From NCBI RefSeq assembly GCF_004765785.1, contig NZ_SBIT01000008.1, forward strand, positions 1 to 64,000: a DNA stretch of 64,000 nt. The letters run 5' to 3'. How positions within the stretch are numbered: position 1 is the stretch's first letter; each line of letters begins with the position of its first letter. The position numbers were made by a program, and so were the translations under genes. The stretch is from Halorussus ruber (GTDB lineage: Archaea > Halobacteriota > Halobacteria > Halobacteriales > Haladaptataceae). Below, piece by piece: positions 26,096 through 33,791 of this stretch. The notes below the pieces were generated by a model. The model saw nothing but the letters and a program-made list of their open reading frames with translations. It ran no database searches and was not told the DNA's origin.

Positions 26096-26878
26096 ATGGT
26101 AGAATTCGCTATTCAGACCGAGAACCTCACCAAGCGGTACGGAGACGAGACGGCTGTCGATAGTCTCTCTCTGACCGTCCCCAGCGGCGCAGTGTACGGC
26201 CTGCTGGGACCGAATGGTGCCGGAAAGACGACCACGTTACGGATGCTGACGACGCTCACCGAACCGACGAGCGGCGAGGCCACCGTCGCGGGCGTGCCTA
26301 TCACTAATTGCGTAGGGGTCACCGAGCGCATCGGCTATCTCCCGGCCGAACCGCCGGTCTTCGAGGCGCTCACGGGGCGCGAACAGCTCCGGTACGCTGG
26401 CCGACTACAGGAACTGCCGACGGACGTGGCCACGGAGCGAATCGACTCGCTGCTCGAACAGTTCGACCTCGAAGCGGACGCCGACAGGCGAATCTCGGAT
26501 TACTCGACGGGGATGCGAAAGAAAGTCGGTATCATCGGGACGATTCTCCACGAGCCAGACGTCGTCTTTCTGGACGAACCGACGAGTGGACTCGACCCCC
26601 GAGCCGCCAGGACGGTGCGCGAGATGATCAAACAGTTAACTGAACGGGATACGACGGTCGTCCTCTGTTCGCACGTCCTCCCCGTCGTGGAGGAGATCGC
26701 CGACGTCGTCGGGGTCATCCACGACGGAGAACTGGTCGCCGAAGGGACGCCGACCGAGATTCGTTCCAGCGCGAACTCCGCTCCCGACCTCGAGACGGCG
26801 TTTCTCGACATTACCACGGACGAGGACGAAATCGACAGCGACGCCGACACGCTCGATTACCATGAAAAACCGAGCTAA
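26096..26878 (+). CDS. ABC transporter ATP-binding protein of the peptide locus
   Basis: This 260-aa ATPase has Walker A GPNGAGKT at 38-45, a divergent signature (DYSTGMRKKVGI, where LSGGQ is usual) and Walker B DVVFLDEPTSGLD. This is the CcmA/NatA-like class that serves ABC-2 exporters and bacteriocin self-protection pumps. ATG 26096 gives the family N-terminus VEFAIQTENLTKRYG. It overlaps the next gene by 17 nt, indicating translational coupling with the permease. Confidence 0.92.
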   Translation: MVEFAIQTENLTKRYGDETAVDSLSLTVPSGAVYGLLGPNGAGKTTTLRMLTTLTEPTSGEATVAGVPITNCVGVTERIGYLPAEPPVFEALTGREQLRYAGRLQELPTDVATERIDSLLEQFDLEADADRRISDYSTGMRKKVGIIGTILHEPDVVFLDEPTSGLDPRAARTVREMIKQLTERDTTVVLCSHVLPVVEEIADVVGVIHDGELVAEGTPTEIRSSANSAPDLETAFLDITTDEDEIDSDADTLDYHEKPS

Positions 26879-28508
26879 TCGTAAGCGTGGGTCGACGCGG
26901 CACGGACGGTTTCCGGACCCTCGGACCAGCGCGTCGATTGCACACGTCGAGTTGCGTCAGCGCATTCGGTCGCGGAGCAACAACGCCTGGATGTTCTTCC
27001 TCGCGCTCATACTCGCTGGCTTCAGTTTCGTGGTCTTCGATTTGGGACGCGAACTCGCACCCGGGAACGGCGAGTGGCAATCCTACGTCGCTCCGGTGTT
27101 CGTTCTCGGACTCCTTGGAATCATAGTGTACCAGGGACTGAACGGGGTGGGCCTCGCTCCGACGAACAAGTCCTGGTTGCTCACGGTTCGACCACCGAAA
27201 GACGTCATGGGCGGGCAACTACTGTTCCGGTTCTGCGAGACGTTGCTCGGCGCACTCGCCCCGACGGTGGCGTTCTTTCTCGGTCTCTCTCTCACTATTG
27301 GTTCGCCGCTGCCACTGTTGGGCGGCGTTGCCGTAGCGCTCCTCGTCAACGCCGTCGGGACAGTCATCGGACATCCTCTCGGACTGTGGTTGAAAGGAAT
27401 CTACAAACGGCACGGCATCTCCCGAAAGGTTGTCGTAATCGTCGGCATTCCGTTGGCCGTCGGTTACGCCGCGTTCCTGTACACTGGCGGCATCGCCGTC
27501 GCAATCGAGCGACTCCAGCCCGTCGTCGTGAACTCGCCGCTGGGGTGGATAGAGGACCTCGCTCTGGTGACGACTCCTGGGTCCGGAGCGAGAGCGAGTC
27601 GTGCTGCAGCGTTACTCCTCGGTTCGGTCGTGTTTTCGGCTATCGCCACGTTCGGTGCGGTTCGTATCAGTGTGTACACGTGGTACGCCGACGGTTCTTC
27701 CCAGGACGGCGACGAGACGCCAACCGACGACCAGTCCTCGACGGAACCGCTTCTCGGACAGGTGCTTCGGGTCGGTCCGCTCTCGGAGGGGACACGTGGC
27801 GTCGCAACGGCGTCGATACGCCGGACGTACCGGTCCGGACACGTCTTGGTACTCGTCCTCGGACTACTCCTCGTGGCCGGAGTTCCGGTGGCCGAACAGA
27901 TCATCACGACCGGGAAGGCCCCCCGGTACACGCCGTGGATCGTACTGTTTTACGGCGTGAGTCTCGCTGGCTCCTTCCACTCCCTCAACATCCTCGGCGT
28001 TCAGGGGAAGACGCTTCCGCTCGTCCTTACTGCGCGGGTGACCGGTCGGCAGTTCGTAAACGGCCACGTCGTCGCCGGGACGGCGGCGTTAGCGCCGATT
28101 GCGACCGTCCTGGTCGTCGCCTCCGGAATCGCTGCCCGATGGACTGTCTTCGAGATTGTTCTCGCCGGGGCGCTTTCGCCGCTTGCTGTTTGTCTGGGAG
28201 CGATGGTGGCGACCGGAATCGGAACGCGCCTGCCCCGATACCGCTCTCCTTCGGTCCATCGAAGTAGCGGGGTGATTCGACCGGACAAGGTCGCTACAGT
28301 CTCCTACTCGGTGTGGTGTTCGGTCACTCTCTTTGTGTTGTTCGTACTCGTCGATGCTAAGCTACGGTACGCTCTCGCCAGCGTTACTGGTCTCTCCGAG
28401 GCGCTGTACGCCGTGTCGGCACTCGCGGGACTCGCCGTGGTCGGACTCAGTGCGATTGTCTCGTACCGGTCCGCGGTTGCCCGTGTCAGCGAATATCGAC
28501 TCGACTAG
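26862..28508 (+). CDS. Large polytopic ABC-type permease of the peptide locus
   Basis: This 548-aa protein starts with a basic, soluble N-terminus (about 45 residues) and then has about 11-12 hydrophobic helices in two blocks separated by a polar stretch near 285-305. It resembles ABC-2-like exporters in which both halves are fused. The start lies inside the ATPase gene (17-nt overlap), so the pair should form one exporter. The tandem peptide genes lie 190 bp downstream, making them the obvious candidate cargo. I recognise no specific subfamily. Confidence 0.75.
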   Translation: MKNRANRKRGSTRHGRFPDPRTSASIAHVELRQRIRSRSNNAWMFFLALILAGFSFVVFDLGRELAPGNGEWQSYVAPVFVLGLLGIIVYQGLNGVGLAPTNKSWLLTVRPPKDVMGGQLLFRFCETLLGALAPTVAFFLGLSLTIGSPLPLLGGVAVALLVNAVGTVIGHPLGLWLKGIYKRHGISRKVVVIVGIPLAVGYAAFLYTGGIAVAIERLQPVVVNSPLGWIEDLALVTTPGSGARASRAAALLLGSVVFSAIATFGAVRISVYTWYADGSSQDGDETPTDDQSSTEPLLGQVLRVGPLSEGTRGVATASIRRTYRSGHVLVLVLGLLLVAGVPVAEQIITTGKAPRYTPWIVLFYGVSLAGSFHSLNILGVQGKTLPLVLTARVTGRQFVNGHVVAGTAALAPIATVLVVASGIAARWTVFEIVLAGALSPLAVCLGAMVATGIGTRLPRYRSPSVHRSSGVIRPDKVATVSYSVWCSVTLFVLFVLVDAKLRYALASVTGLSEALYAVSALAGLAVVGLSAIVSYRSAVARVSEYRLD

Positions 28509-28626
28509 AATCGGCACGTATGCGTCGACTGTCTGCTATATTTGGCACGTCCGACGTCGAGAACGGGAGAAGGCACTTCTGCGCTTACTTTTCCTATTTT
28601 AATAAATATAAATTAAAATAGATAAT

Positions 28627-28687
28627 TTTATAATACTGTATGAAATATGGTAGGATAGATGGTCCCGAAGAGCAGCGGGACCATCTA
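28627..28687 (+). promoter_or_regulatory. Promoter and 5'-terminal hairpin of the peptide array
   Basis: AT-rich sequence with TTTATAATA centred near 28631 predicts a transcription start near 28657. Exactly there begins a perfect 11-bp stem, TAGATGGTCCC (28656-28666) pairing with GGGACCATCTA (28677-28687), around the loop GAAGAGCAGC. The mRNA would thus open with a hairpin, leaving about 13 nt before the ATG at 28701. A 5'-terminal stem can stabilise a message or gate translation. A protein-binding site is an alternative. Confidence 0.55.
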
Positions 28688-28700
28688 GGAAAGAGAAACC

Positions 28701-28784
28701 ATGAACACGAACTGTCCCGCATGCTTCGTCGCAGGCGCCATCATCGGCGGCGGCGGCGTCGCTGCCATCTACCTGGCGACGTAA
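28701..28784 (+). CDS. Tandem small CxxC peptide 1
   Basis: The ORF encodes 27 residues beginning MNTNCPACFVAGAIIGGGG, with a CPAC motif right after a short MNTN head and a Gly/Ala/Ile-rich hydrophobic tail. It is the most divergent member of a four-gene array but keeps the MNTN start and the CxxC. It is the first gene after the hairpin leader. The small size, hydrophobic helix with small residues, and clustering with an ABC exporter and a CPBP protease suggest a secreted or membrane-active peptide such as a microhalocin. Function is inferred. Confidence 0.6.
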   Translation: MNTNCPACFVAGAIIGGGGVAAIYLAT

Positions 28785-28818
28785 CGCTAGCTAACCGACG
28801 ACCTTTCAACAGTCAATC

Positions 28819-28920
28819 ATGAACACGAACGCTTGTCTTCCGTGCGCGGCTGCGCTCATCAAGGGTGCTGCCGTCGGTGCGGGTATCGTCGGTGGCGCCA
28901 TCGCGGCTGCCAATTACTAA
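28819..28920 (+). CDS. Tandem small CxxC peptide 2
   Basis: The ORF encodes 33 residues. The first 16, MNTNACLPCAAALIKG, are identical in peptides 3 and 4, and a Gly/Ala/Val-rich tail (AAVGAGIVGGAIAAANY) follows. CLPC could bind metal, form a disulfide or be a modification site. The 34-nt spacer before it contains CTAGCTAACC and CCTTTCAAC, repeated before peptide 3. No Shine-Dalgarno sequence is seen. Conservation across copies at both protein and DNA level is the main evidence that it is coding. Confidence 0.68.
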   Translation: MNTNACLPCAAALIKGAAVGAGIVGGAIAAANY

Positions 28921-28962
28921 GGCGCATCACTAGCTAACCAACCTTTCAACTCGACACGAAGC

Positions 28963-29064
28963 ATGAACACGAACGCTTGTCTTCCGTGCGCGGCTGCGCT
29001 CATCAAGGGTGCTGCAGCCGGTGCGACCATCGTCGGTGCCGCCATCGCTGCCTACGAAGCGTAA
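28963..29064 (+). CDS. Tandem small CxxC peptide 3
   Basis: This 33-residue paralogue of peptide 2 has the same 16-residue N-terminal block and the tail AAAGATIVGAAIAAYEA. The first 48 nt are identical to peptide 2, while the C-terminal half differs by substitutions that keep small and hydrophobic residues. It lies 42 bp after peptide 2. The tail has GxxxG-like spacing suited to helix packing in membranes. Confidence 0.68.
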   Translation: MNTNACLPCAAALIKGAAAGATIVGAAIAAYEA

Positions 29065-29117
29065 GGGCGCACCAGAAGGTATCGTTCGCCAACTAACCAT
29101 TCAACCCAACGCTAAAC

Positions 29118-29219
29118 ATGAACACGAACGCCTGTCTTCCGTGCGCGGCTGCGCTCATCAAGGGTATTGGTGCCGGTGCGACCATCGTCGGTGCCGCCAT
29201 CGCTGCCTACGAAGCGTAA
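29118..29219 (+). CDS. Tandem small CxxC peptide 4
   Basis: This 33-residue paralogue differs from peptide 3 only at residues 17-19 (IGA for AAA after the KG). One synonymous change (GCC for GCT at codon 5) separates its first 48 nt from those of peptides 2 and 3. The downstream sequence repeats the spacer after peptide 3 (ACCAGAAGGTATCGTTCGC-like). A run of five T at 29252-29256 may mark the transcript end. It is the last copy of the array. Confidence 0.68.
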   Translation: MNTNACLPCAAALIKGIGAGATIVGAAIAAYEA

Positions 29220-29369
29220 GGCCGTACCAGAGGGTATCGTTCGCTAACCACTTTTTCAGGTATCGTCGGACGGAGACGTCCAGCGAGGAGCCTACTAGTT
29301 GGCCACAGTCGGCGATTCCGACGGGTACTCACTACCTCCGGAGAAGAAAGCCACCTCGAACTCGCGTCG

Positions 29370-29528
29370 CTACATCAGGACAACGAGGGCACCCAGCACT
29401 ATACTCCCGATCATCAGCGGGCGCCACTCTCCGGTCGTACCAGCGTAGTACGCGGCACCCGCGACGTAGATGATTCCTACGACGAGAAGACCGAGATACG
29501 CCGTGGTGTAGAGGTCGAATTGGGTCAT
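29370..29528 (-). CDS. 52-residue membrane protein next to the peptide array
   Basis: The ORF encodes MTQFDLYTTAYLGLLVVGII and a second hydrophobic span ending in LVVLM, with a short polar loop (TTGEWRP) between: two membrane helices in a hairpin. A purine-rich GAGGAG lies just upstream of the ATG. It converges on the peptide array and follows the Yip1-like gene on the same strand. Its size and location fit an immunity protein, but no homologue is recognised. The 239-bp gap between it and the next gene appears empty. Confidence 0.6.
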   Translation of the reverse strand: MTQFDLYTTAYLGLLVVGIIYVAGAAYYAGTTGEWRPLMIGSIVLGALVVLM

Positions 29529-29767
29529 CGATTTCTCTCCTCTTTTCTCACTTATGTCGTCTCGAATAAAAAACTTAGGGACCAAGACGGTGACGGTTCG
29601 GTCGCTTCGGGGCTGGCCTCCCGGTCGTGAGACGCCGACCACCACACTCGCCGTCGGCCAGTGTCGAGCGACCGGACGACATCGAACACGCGAAAGCAGA
29701 CGGCGCGTCTCGCCGACGGACGGATTCGATTGGCTGGCGACGCGAAGGAGGGCGACGTGTCTTTTGC

Positions 29768-30376
29768 TCAGGCACCGACCAAGAGATACCACATCACCGC
29801 GAGGAGAACGACGACGGGGCCAGCGACGATAGCAAACGCCCGCTTCTGTGACACGTCGTGTACCGACTGGACCGCGACTGCCCAAATGTCGGCACTCCAG
29901 ACGAGAAACGCGAGAAATAGGTACCCGACCGCGACAATCCTCCAATCGTTCGACAGCGCCGTCTGGGTGGCCTCGGCTGCCGAAGTCGGTGCCGACAGGT
30001 CGTTCACCACGACCATCGTCACGGCGAAACTGACGAGCGACCCGAGCGCGTACGGAACCATCCCGTACGCAGTCAACTGCAAGAGTCGCTTGAACGAGGC
30101 GTCACTCTCGTAGACTACGGTGGCGATGCCGTGGAAGCACGCCGTCACGAGGACCCACACGAGAATGGGGAGACCGCCGGAGACCAAGCCGGTGAGTACG
30201 TAGAGGATGGTCATGTTCATCTCCGTGTTCGAGAACTGCCAGTTGATGACGTAGATGTCGTTGACCACCGAAATCAAAGCCGTGAGCAGCACGATGGCTC
30301 CGGGGACCGCGAACCCGCTCGACGTCCGTCGGTCGAAGAACGATTCCGTGTCTCTGAATAGTTCTACACCTACCAT
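29768..30376 (-). CDS. Yip1-like integral membrane protein
   Basis: This 202-aa protein has about five hydrophobic helices. The layout (short polar N-terminus VELFRDTESFFDRRT, then closely packed spans, with GMVPYALGSLVSFAVTMVVV around the middle, read in parts) resembles the Yip1 superfamily found widely in haloarchaea beside ABC exporters. ATG 30376 was preferred to one 48 nt upstream because an AT-rich promoter lies in that interval. It may help secretion of, or tolerance to, the neighbouring peptides. Confidence 0.65.
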   Translation of the reverse strand: MVGVELFRDTESFFDRRTSSGFAVPGAIVLLTALISVVNDIYVINWQFSNTEMNMTILYVLTGLVSGGLPILVWVLVTACFHGIATVVYESDASFKRLLQLTAYGMVPYALGSLVSFAVTMVVVNDLSAPTSAAEATQTALSNDWRIVAVGYLFLAFLVWSADIWAVAVQSVHDVSQKRAFAIVAGPVVVLLAVMWYLLVGA

Positions 30377-30600
30377 AATTAAAAACGATATATGAGAGAA
30401 AAAGAAAATTTCGATTGGAGACAAGTCTCCGCGTGTGATGTCGTTTCGGTCGGCGACGGGGAGTTCGAGCGGAAATATCGGATTTGCTACCGAAGGGGAT
30501 AACTACCGAGATTCCCCGGCGTCCGACACGGCCGTTGGAGGACTCCGGGCGGCGCTCGTCCACAGTCGTCGTGCGCCGAGCCGCAGAGAATCATTTACAA

Positions 30601-30630
30601 GTTAATTGAACATCTATAGATGTCGTTAAC
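30601..30630. promoter_or_regulatory. Palindromic operator-like site upstream of the TrmB-family gene
   Basis: A perfect 14-bp palindrome ACATCTATAGATGT (30610-30623) sits inside a longer imperfect one bounded by GTTAA and TTAAC. It lies in the 394-bp divergent gap between the Yip1-like gene and the TrmB-family gene. The rest of that gap is unremarkable except for an AATAAAT-type box near 30735-30741. This is likely a binding site for a dimeric regulator. Which gene it controls is not clear. Confidence 0.45.
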
Positions 30631-30770
30631 AATTATATCTATTTCTATCGACTGTAGTCCCCTTCGTCGCTCGCCGCCGAGAACTACTCGAAGGATGAAA
30701 CGAGTTTACGGAAAACGGTGCTACTCGAAACCGGATAAATCATTTACCCCTTGCGAGTATGTCCAGATAT

Positions 30771-31826
30771 ATGACCTCAGAGGATTTGCACGCGACGATG
30801 GAACAGGTCGGTGACCGGTTCGACCTCGGGGAGTACGAAATCGACGCCTATCTCACCGTTCTCGAACACGGTGACCTGACCGCCAGCCAAATCGCCGACC
30901 GGACCGACATCCCGCAACCGCGGGTGTACGACACCGTCCGGAGTCTCAGCGACCGCGGTCTCGTGGAGTTGCGCGAGTCGCGCCCGATGAAAGTCATCGC
31001 GGTGGACCCCGACGAGGCCTTCTCGGGCATCCAGTCGTCGCTGATGGACATGGTTTCCGAGTTGGAGGCCCGCTACACCGCACCGGCGCGCGACACCGAG
31101 GCCGTCTCGCTGGTCAAGTCGCGCTCGACCATCCTGCGCTACTTCGAAGACGTGATTTCGGCGGCCGAGTTCGAGTTGGCGCTCTCGCTGACGCCCGACC
31201 TGTTGGACCGATTCGAGGAGGACCTCCGGGCCGCGGTCGAAGACGGCGTCAGCGTCGAACTGCTGGTCACGCCCGCCTCGGAAGCGCCCGAACCGGAGGA
31301 CTTCGACTACCTGAGCGTGGCGACCACGGCCCGCGCTCGCCGGGGCATCACCACGCCGGTCATCGCCGTCGCCGACGGCGAGTACTCCATCTACGCCACC
31401 CAAGACGCCCTGCGCGACGACGAGGACCGCTACGGCGTCATCTTCAACCGCTCGGCGCTCGGCTTCCTCGTCTCCGGGTTCTTCGGCACGGTGCTGTGGA
31501 CCACGGCCGAGCGCACCCTCGCCGCGAACGGCGAGGACCGACCCTTCCCCCGGCGGTACTCGTCCATCCGGCGCTGTGTCAAGGAACTCCAAGCCCTCGA
31601 CGGCGACTTCTACGCCACCATCGAGGGCCGAGACATCGAAACCGGCTCCTCGCGCGTCGTGCAGGGCGAGGTCGTCGGCTTCTCCTTCGAGGCGGGCGAG
31701 CGCGTCGCCGGGATGAAGATTCAGACCGACGAGGGCGAGGTCACGGTCGGCGGGCAAGTCGCCGCCTTGGAGGACATCGAAGCTCACGAGATTCGAGTCG
31801 GAAAGAACAGTCCGCCCGAGGTGTGA
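30771..31826 (+). CDS. TrmB-family transcriptional regulator
   Basis: This 351-aa regulator has an N-terminal winged helix (about 15-85: [38 protein letters not shown]) and a C-terminal TrmB-type effector domain (about 110-345, sugar-sensing in relatives). In Halobacterium TrmB senses glucose and controls central carbon and sugar genes through sites of the form TACT-N7-8-GAGTA. A sugar ABC operon lies 3-9 kb downstream. Start 30771 is preferred on promoter spacing, and an in-frame ATG at 30759 would add four residues. Confidence 0.9.
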   Translation: MTSEDLHATMEQVGDRFDLGEYEIDAYLTVLEHGDLTASQIADRTDIPQPRVYDTVRSLSDRGLVELRESRPMKVIAVDPDEAFSGIQSSLMDMVSELEARYTAPARDTEAVSLVKSRSTILRYFEDVISAAEFELALSLTPDLLDRFEEDLRAAVEDGVSVELLVTPASEAPEPEDFDYLSVATTARARRGITTPVIAVADGEYSIYATQDALRDDEDRYGVIFNRSALGFLVSGFFGTVLWTTAERTLAANGEDRPFPRRYSSIRRCVKELQALDGDFYATIEGRDIETGSSRVVQGEVVGFSFEAGERVAGMKIQTDEGEVTVGGQVAALEDIEAHEIRVGKNSPPEV

Positions 31827-31898
31827 GTTGCTGGAACCAATTGGGAAACATCTACCTTTCCCTTAGATACTTAATAAGTGGTGGTGTACGGGTTTCCT

Positions 31899-32105
31899 AT
31901 GGAGATTAAGGAGCAGGAGGAGAACGATAGCGAGTTCGTGTACGTGGAGGACGGTGCTGGGGAATACAAGTTCAAGAAAGAAGGCAATTCTGTCCTCCGC
32001 TTCTACGGATTCGGGGGGAACCGGAAAGACAAATACGGAGATGAAGGCCCTCCTACAGAAATCGTCAAGGAATTAGAATCCAAGGGCTGGGAAGTCCACC
32101 ACTAA
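31899..32105 (+). CDS. Small hypothetical protein
   Basis: This 68-aa very charged protein (EIKEQEENDSEFVYVEDG, later FYGFGGNRKDKYGDEG) has no membrane span or recognised motif. A TATA-like ACTTAATAA is centred 26 nt before ATG 31899, supporting a leaderless start. Codon use is less GC-rich than in neighbouring genes, as in the next small gene, hinting at acquired DNA. Confidence 0.6.
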   Translation: MEIKEQEENDSEFVYVEDGAGEYKFKKEGNSVLRFYGFGGNRKDKYGDEGPPTEIVKELESKGWEVHH

Positions 32106-32191
32106 TTTGACCGGTTCTGGGTTCGGTAGCCCGTATACTGAAATGGCCGCCATTACTGAATCTTTTTACGTATCTATTCTAACTGTTGCAT

Positions 32192-32470
32192 ATGGCGAAT
32201 TCAGACCCGGTCGAAGATGCACGCGAAATTTTAGATAATGTCAACGGGACGGAGGACCCGGTGGCCGTCTTTGCTGGCGATGAAAAAGGAGACATCCATG
32301 GTACCGTCCAACTTGGAGATCATGGCCCTAACGCACACATCCATCTCATGGCGACCTACCTCGCGTCGCTTGAGGAGAAAACGGATCAGGACCTGAACAC
32401 GCTTGCCCAACTCATACTAGAGGAGGCTCATAGCATCGGTGAGGGAGACGGATACATGGTGGTAGACTAA
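32192..32470 (+). CDS. Small hypothetical protein
   Basis: This 92-aa acidic soluble protein starts ANSDPVEDAREILDNVNG, with a central HIHLMATYLASLEEKTDQ helix. Several rare AT-ending codons suggest recent arrival. An AT-rich stretch (TTTTTACGTATCTATT) precedes it. It could be the second member of a two-gene cassette with the upstream 68-aa protein. No function is recognised. Confidence 0.6.
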   Translation: MANSDPVEDAREILDNVNGTEDPVAVFAGDEKGDIHGTVQLGDHGPNAHIHLMATYLASLEEKTDQDLNTLAQLILEEAHSIGEGDGYMVVD

Positions 32471-32516
32471 TTACTACGTTCTGTTCTAAGTCTTACTCCT
32501 CTAATCCCGAATCCAA

Positions 32517-33410
32517 CTACCGGAACGTATAGAGCCGCGAATCACACTCCCCGCAGGCCAGCACGTCGTCGGGGGCGTCGGCCTGCGTGCCGCCCGGTCC
32601 GCCACAGCACTCGACTTCGGTCGTCTCCTCGACCGGGCCGTCGCAGACCGGGCAGGATTCGAGGAGGGTCCGGAGCGGTCCGGCGGCCTGCGCCCGCCGG
32701 GTCGCGTCTAAATCCCCCCAATCGGCCAGCGCCCGCACCGCGCCGATTTCGGCCACGGCAATCGGCCGGGTCAGCCACTCCTCGCGGGCGGGGTCGCCGC
32801 TCCCGTCGGAGACGACGAACCAGCGTTTGGTCTCGCTGAATGGCCCGCCGTCCTGCTCGACCACGTCCGTGACGGTCCCCTCGGGCGCTGATTCGCGGAG
32901 CGCGTCGGCGAGACCCCGAGCGTCGCGTTCGCGGAGGTCCCGCATCTCCTCGCGCCACGCCTCGCGGAACTCCTCGGCGAGGTAGAGGGTTTCGCCCTCG
33001 GGGACGACTACACCGCGTTCGAGGAGCATCGTCAGGACCTCCTCGCCGGTCTCCTCGGCGGTGTCGCCGCCGAGCGACCCCGAGGAGTCGGGCGCTTGGC
33101 GCGATTTGCGCTCCTCGCCAGCGTCGCCGACGGCGGGGCCGGGCGTCTCACCGTCGGCGTGGAACAGATTTCCGGGTAGTCGGTCGGCGAGTCGCGGCGC
33201 GAACCGGGGCGTGAATGGCACCAGATACCCGCGGAGCGCAATCGCAAGTCCGCCGCCGACTCCGAGCGCGGCGGCGAATTTTCGGGAGCGCCGCCGGGAG
33301 AGGCCAGCACACGCGAGGCCTAACAGGACCGCGTTCGTCACGGTGCAGGGCCAGCATCGGCGCTCGCCGGTGTGATTCGGACTCCGGAGTCGGTCGAGGA
33401 GGGAGGTCAT
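32517..33410 (-). CDS. Hypothetical protein with N-terminal membrane segment and C-terminal zinc ribbon
   Basis: This 297-aa protein has a hydrophobic region near 25-65, an acidic linker, a helical middle and a C-terminal region with paired cysteines (SCPVCDGPVEETTEVECCGG and LACGECDSRLY) likely binding zinc. It seems restricted to haloarchaea. No enzyme motif is evident. Low hydrophobic content after residue 70 suggests a membrane-tethered soluble domain. Confidence 0.65.
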   Translation of the reverse strand: MTSLLDRLRSPNHTGERRCWPCTVTNAVLLGLACAGLSRRRSRKFAAALGVGGGLAIALRGYLVPFTPRFAPRLADRLPGNLFHADGETPGPAVGDAGEERKSRQAPDSSGSLGGDTAEETGEEVLTMLLERGVVVPEGETLYLAEEFREAWREEMRDLRERDARGLADALRESAPEGTVTDVVEQDGGPFSETKRWFVVSDGSGDPAREEWLTRPIAVAEIGAVRALADWGDLDATRRAQAAGPLRTLLESCPVCDGPVEETTEVECCGGPGGTQADAPDDVLACGECDSRLYTFR

Positions 33411-33505
33411 GGTACGTGTATCGACGCGACGGGGCTTCAGGCTTTGGCGGGTATCGGTTTGAGATGATACTATTCAGGCCAATAAACGAACTCGTGATTT
33501 CGGTC

Positions 33506-33646
33506 TCGAAAGCCCTCGCGCGGTTCGCGGTCGCTCAGCGGGATATTTCGCGCCTCTCCGCACCGCCCGGCACGAAATAGGGCCACGCTGAGACGACCAC
33601 GGGCCTGTCGGCCCGCGAACCGCGCTCGCCCTTTCAATCCGCCAGG
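33506..33646 (-). repeat. Dispersed modular palindromic element, full copy
   Basis: On the minus strand it starts CCTGGCGGATTGAAAGGGCG and passes through GTGGTCGTCTCAGCG, a variable core and GAAATATCCCGCTGAG. It ends with CGACCGCGAACCGCGCGAGG and GCTTTCGA. Its halves pair over long distance (GCGCGGTTCGCGG with CCGCGAACCGCGC). It fills the middle of the 381-bp gap between the zinc-ribbon gene and the aldo/keto reductase gene. No other feature is seen in that gap. Confidence 0.75.
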
Positions 33647-33791
33647 ACCGCACTAGATTCACCGAGCGTCTGCTGGTGGTTAGCGGGACTTAGCTGAATA
33701 CCACGTGAGTCGCGGAAATCGCCAGCGGCGATTTCCGCCCCGTACCGTTTTAACCGCCTTCGTCGTAGGCCGGGGCGTGACAGAAACCGAC

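Larger units (their letters stand above)
28785..29250 (+). repeat. Tandem duplication array of peptide units
   Basis: Three units of about 144-155 bp repeat both a coding part (peptides 2-4) and a spacer containing CTAACC and TTCAAC. The spacers after copies 3 and 4 share ACCAGA(A/G)GGTATCGTTCGC. Unequal crossing-over between units is the likely origin, so copy number may vary between strains. Confidence 0.8.

Noticed and set aside
28640-28822. 60-aa ORF running through the peptide-array leader
   Set aside because: It covers the 11-bp hairpin and overlaps peptide 1 in another frame. It is basic, Arg/His-rich and not duplicated with the array.
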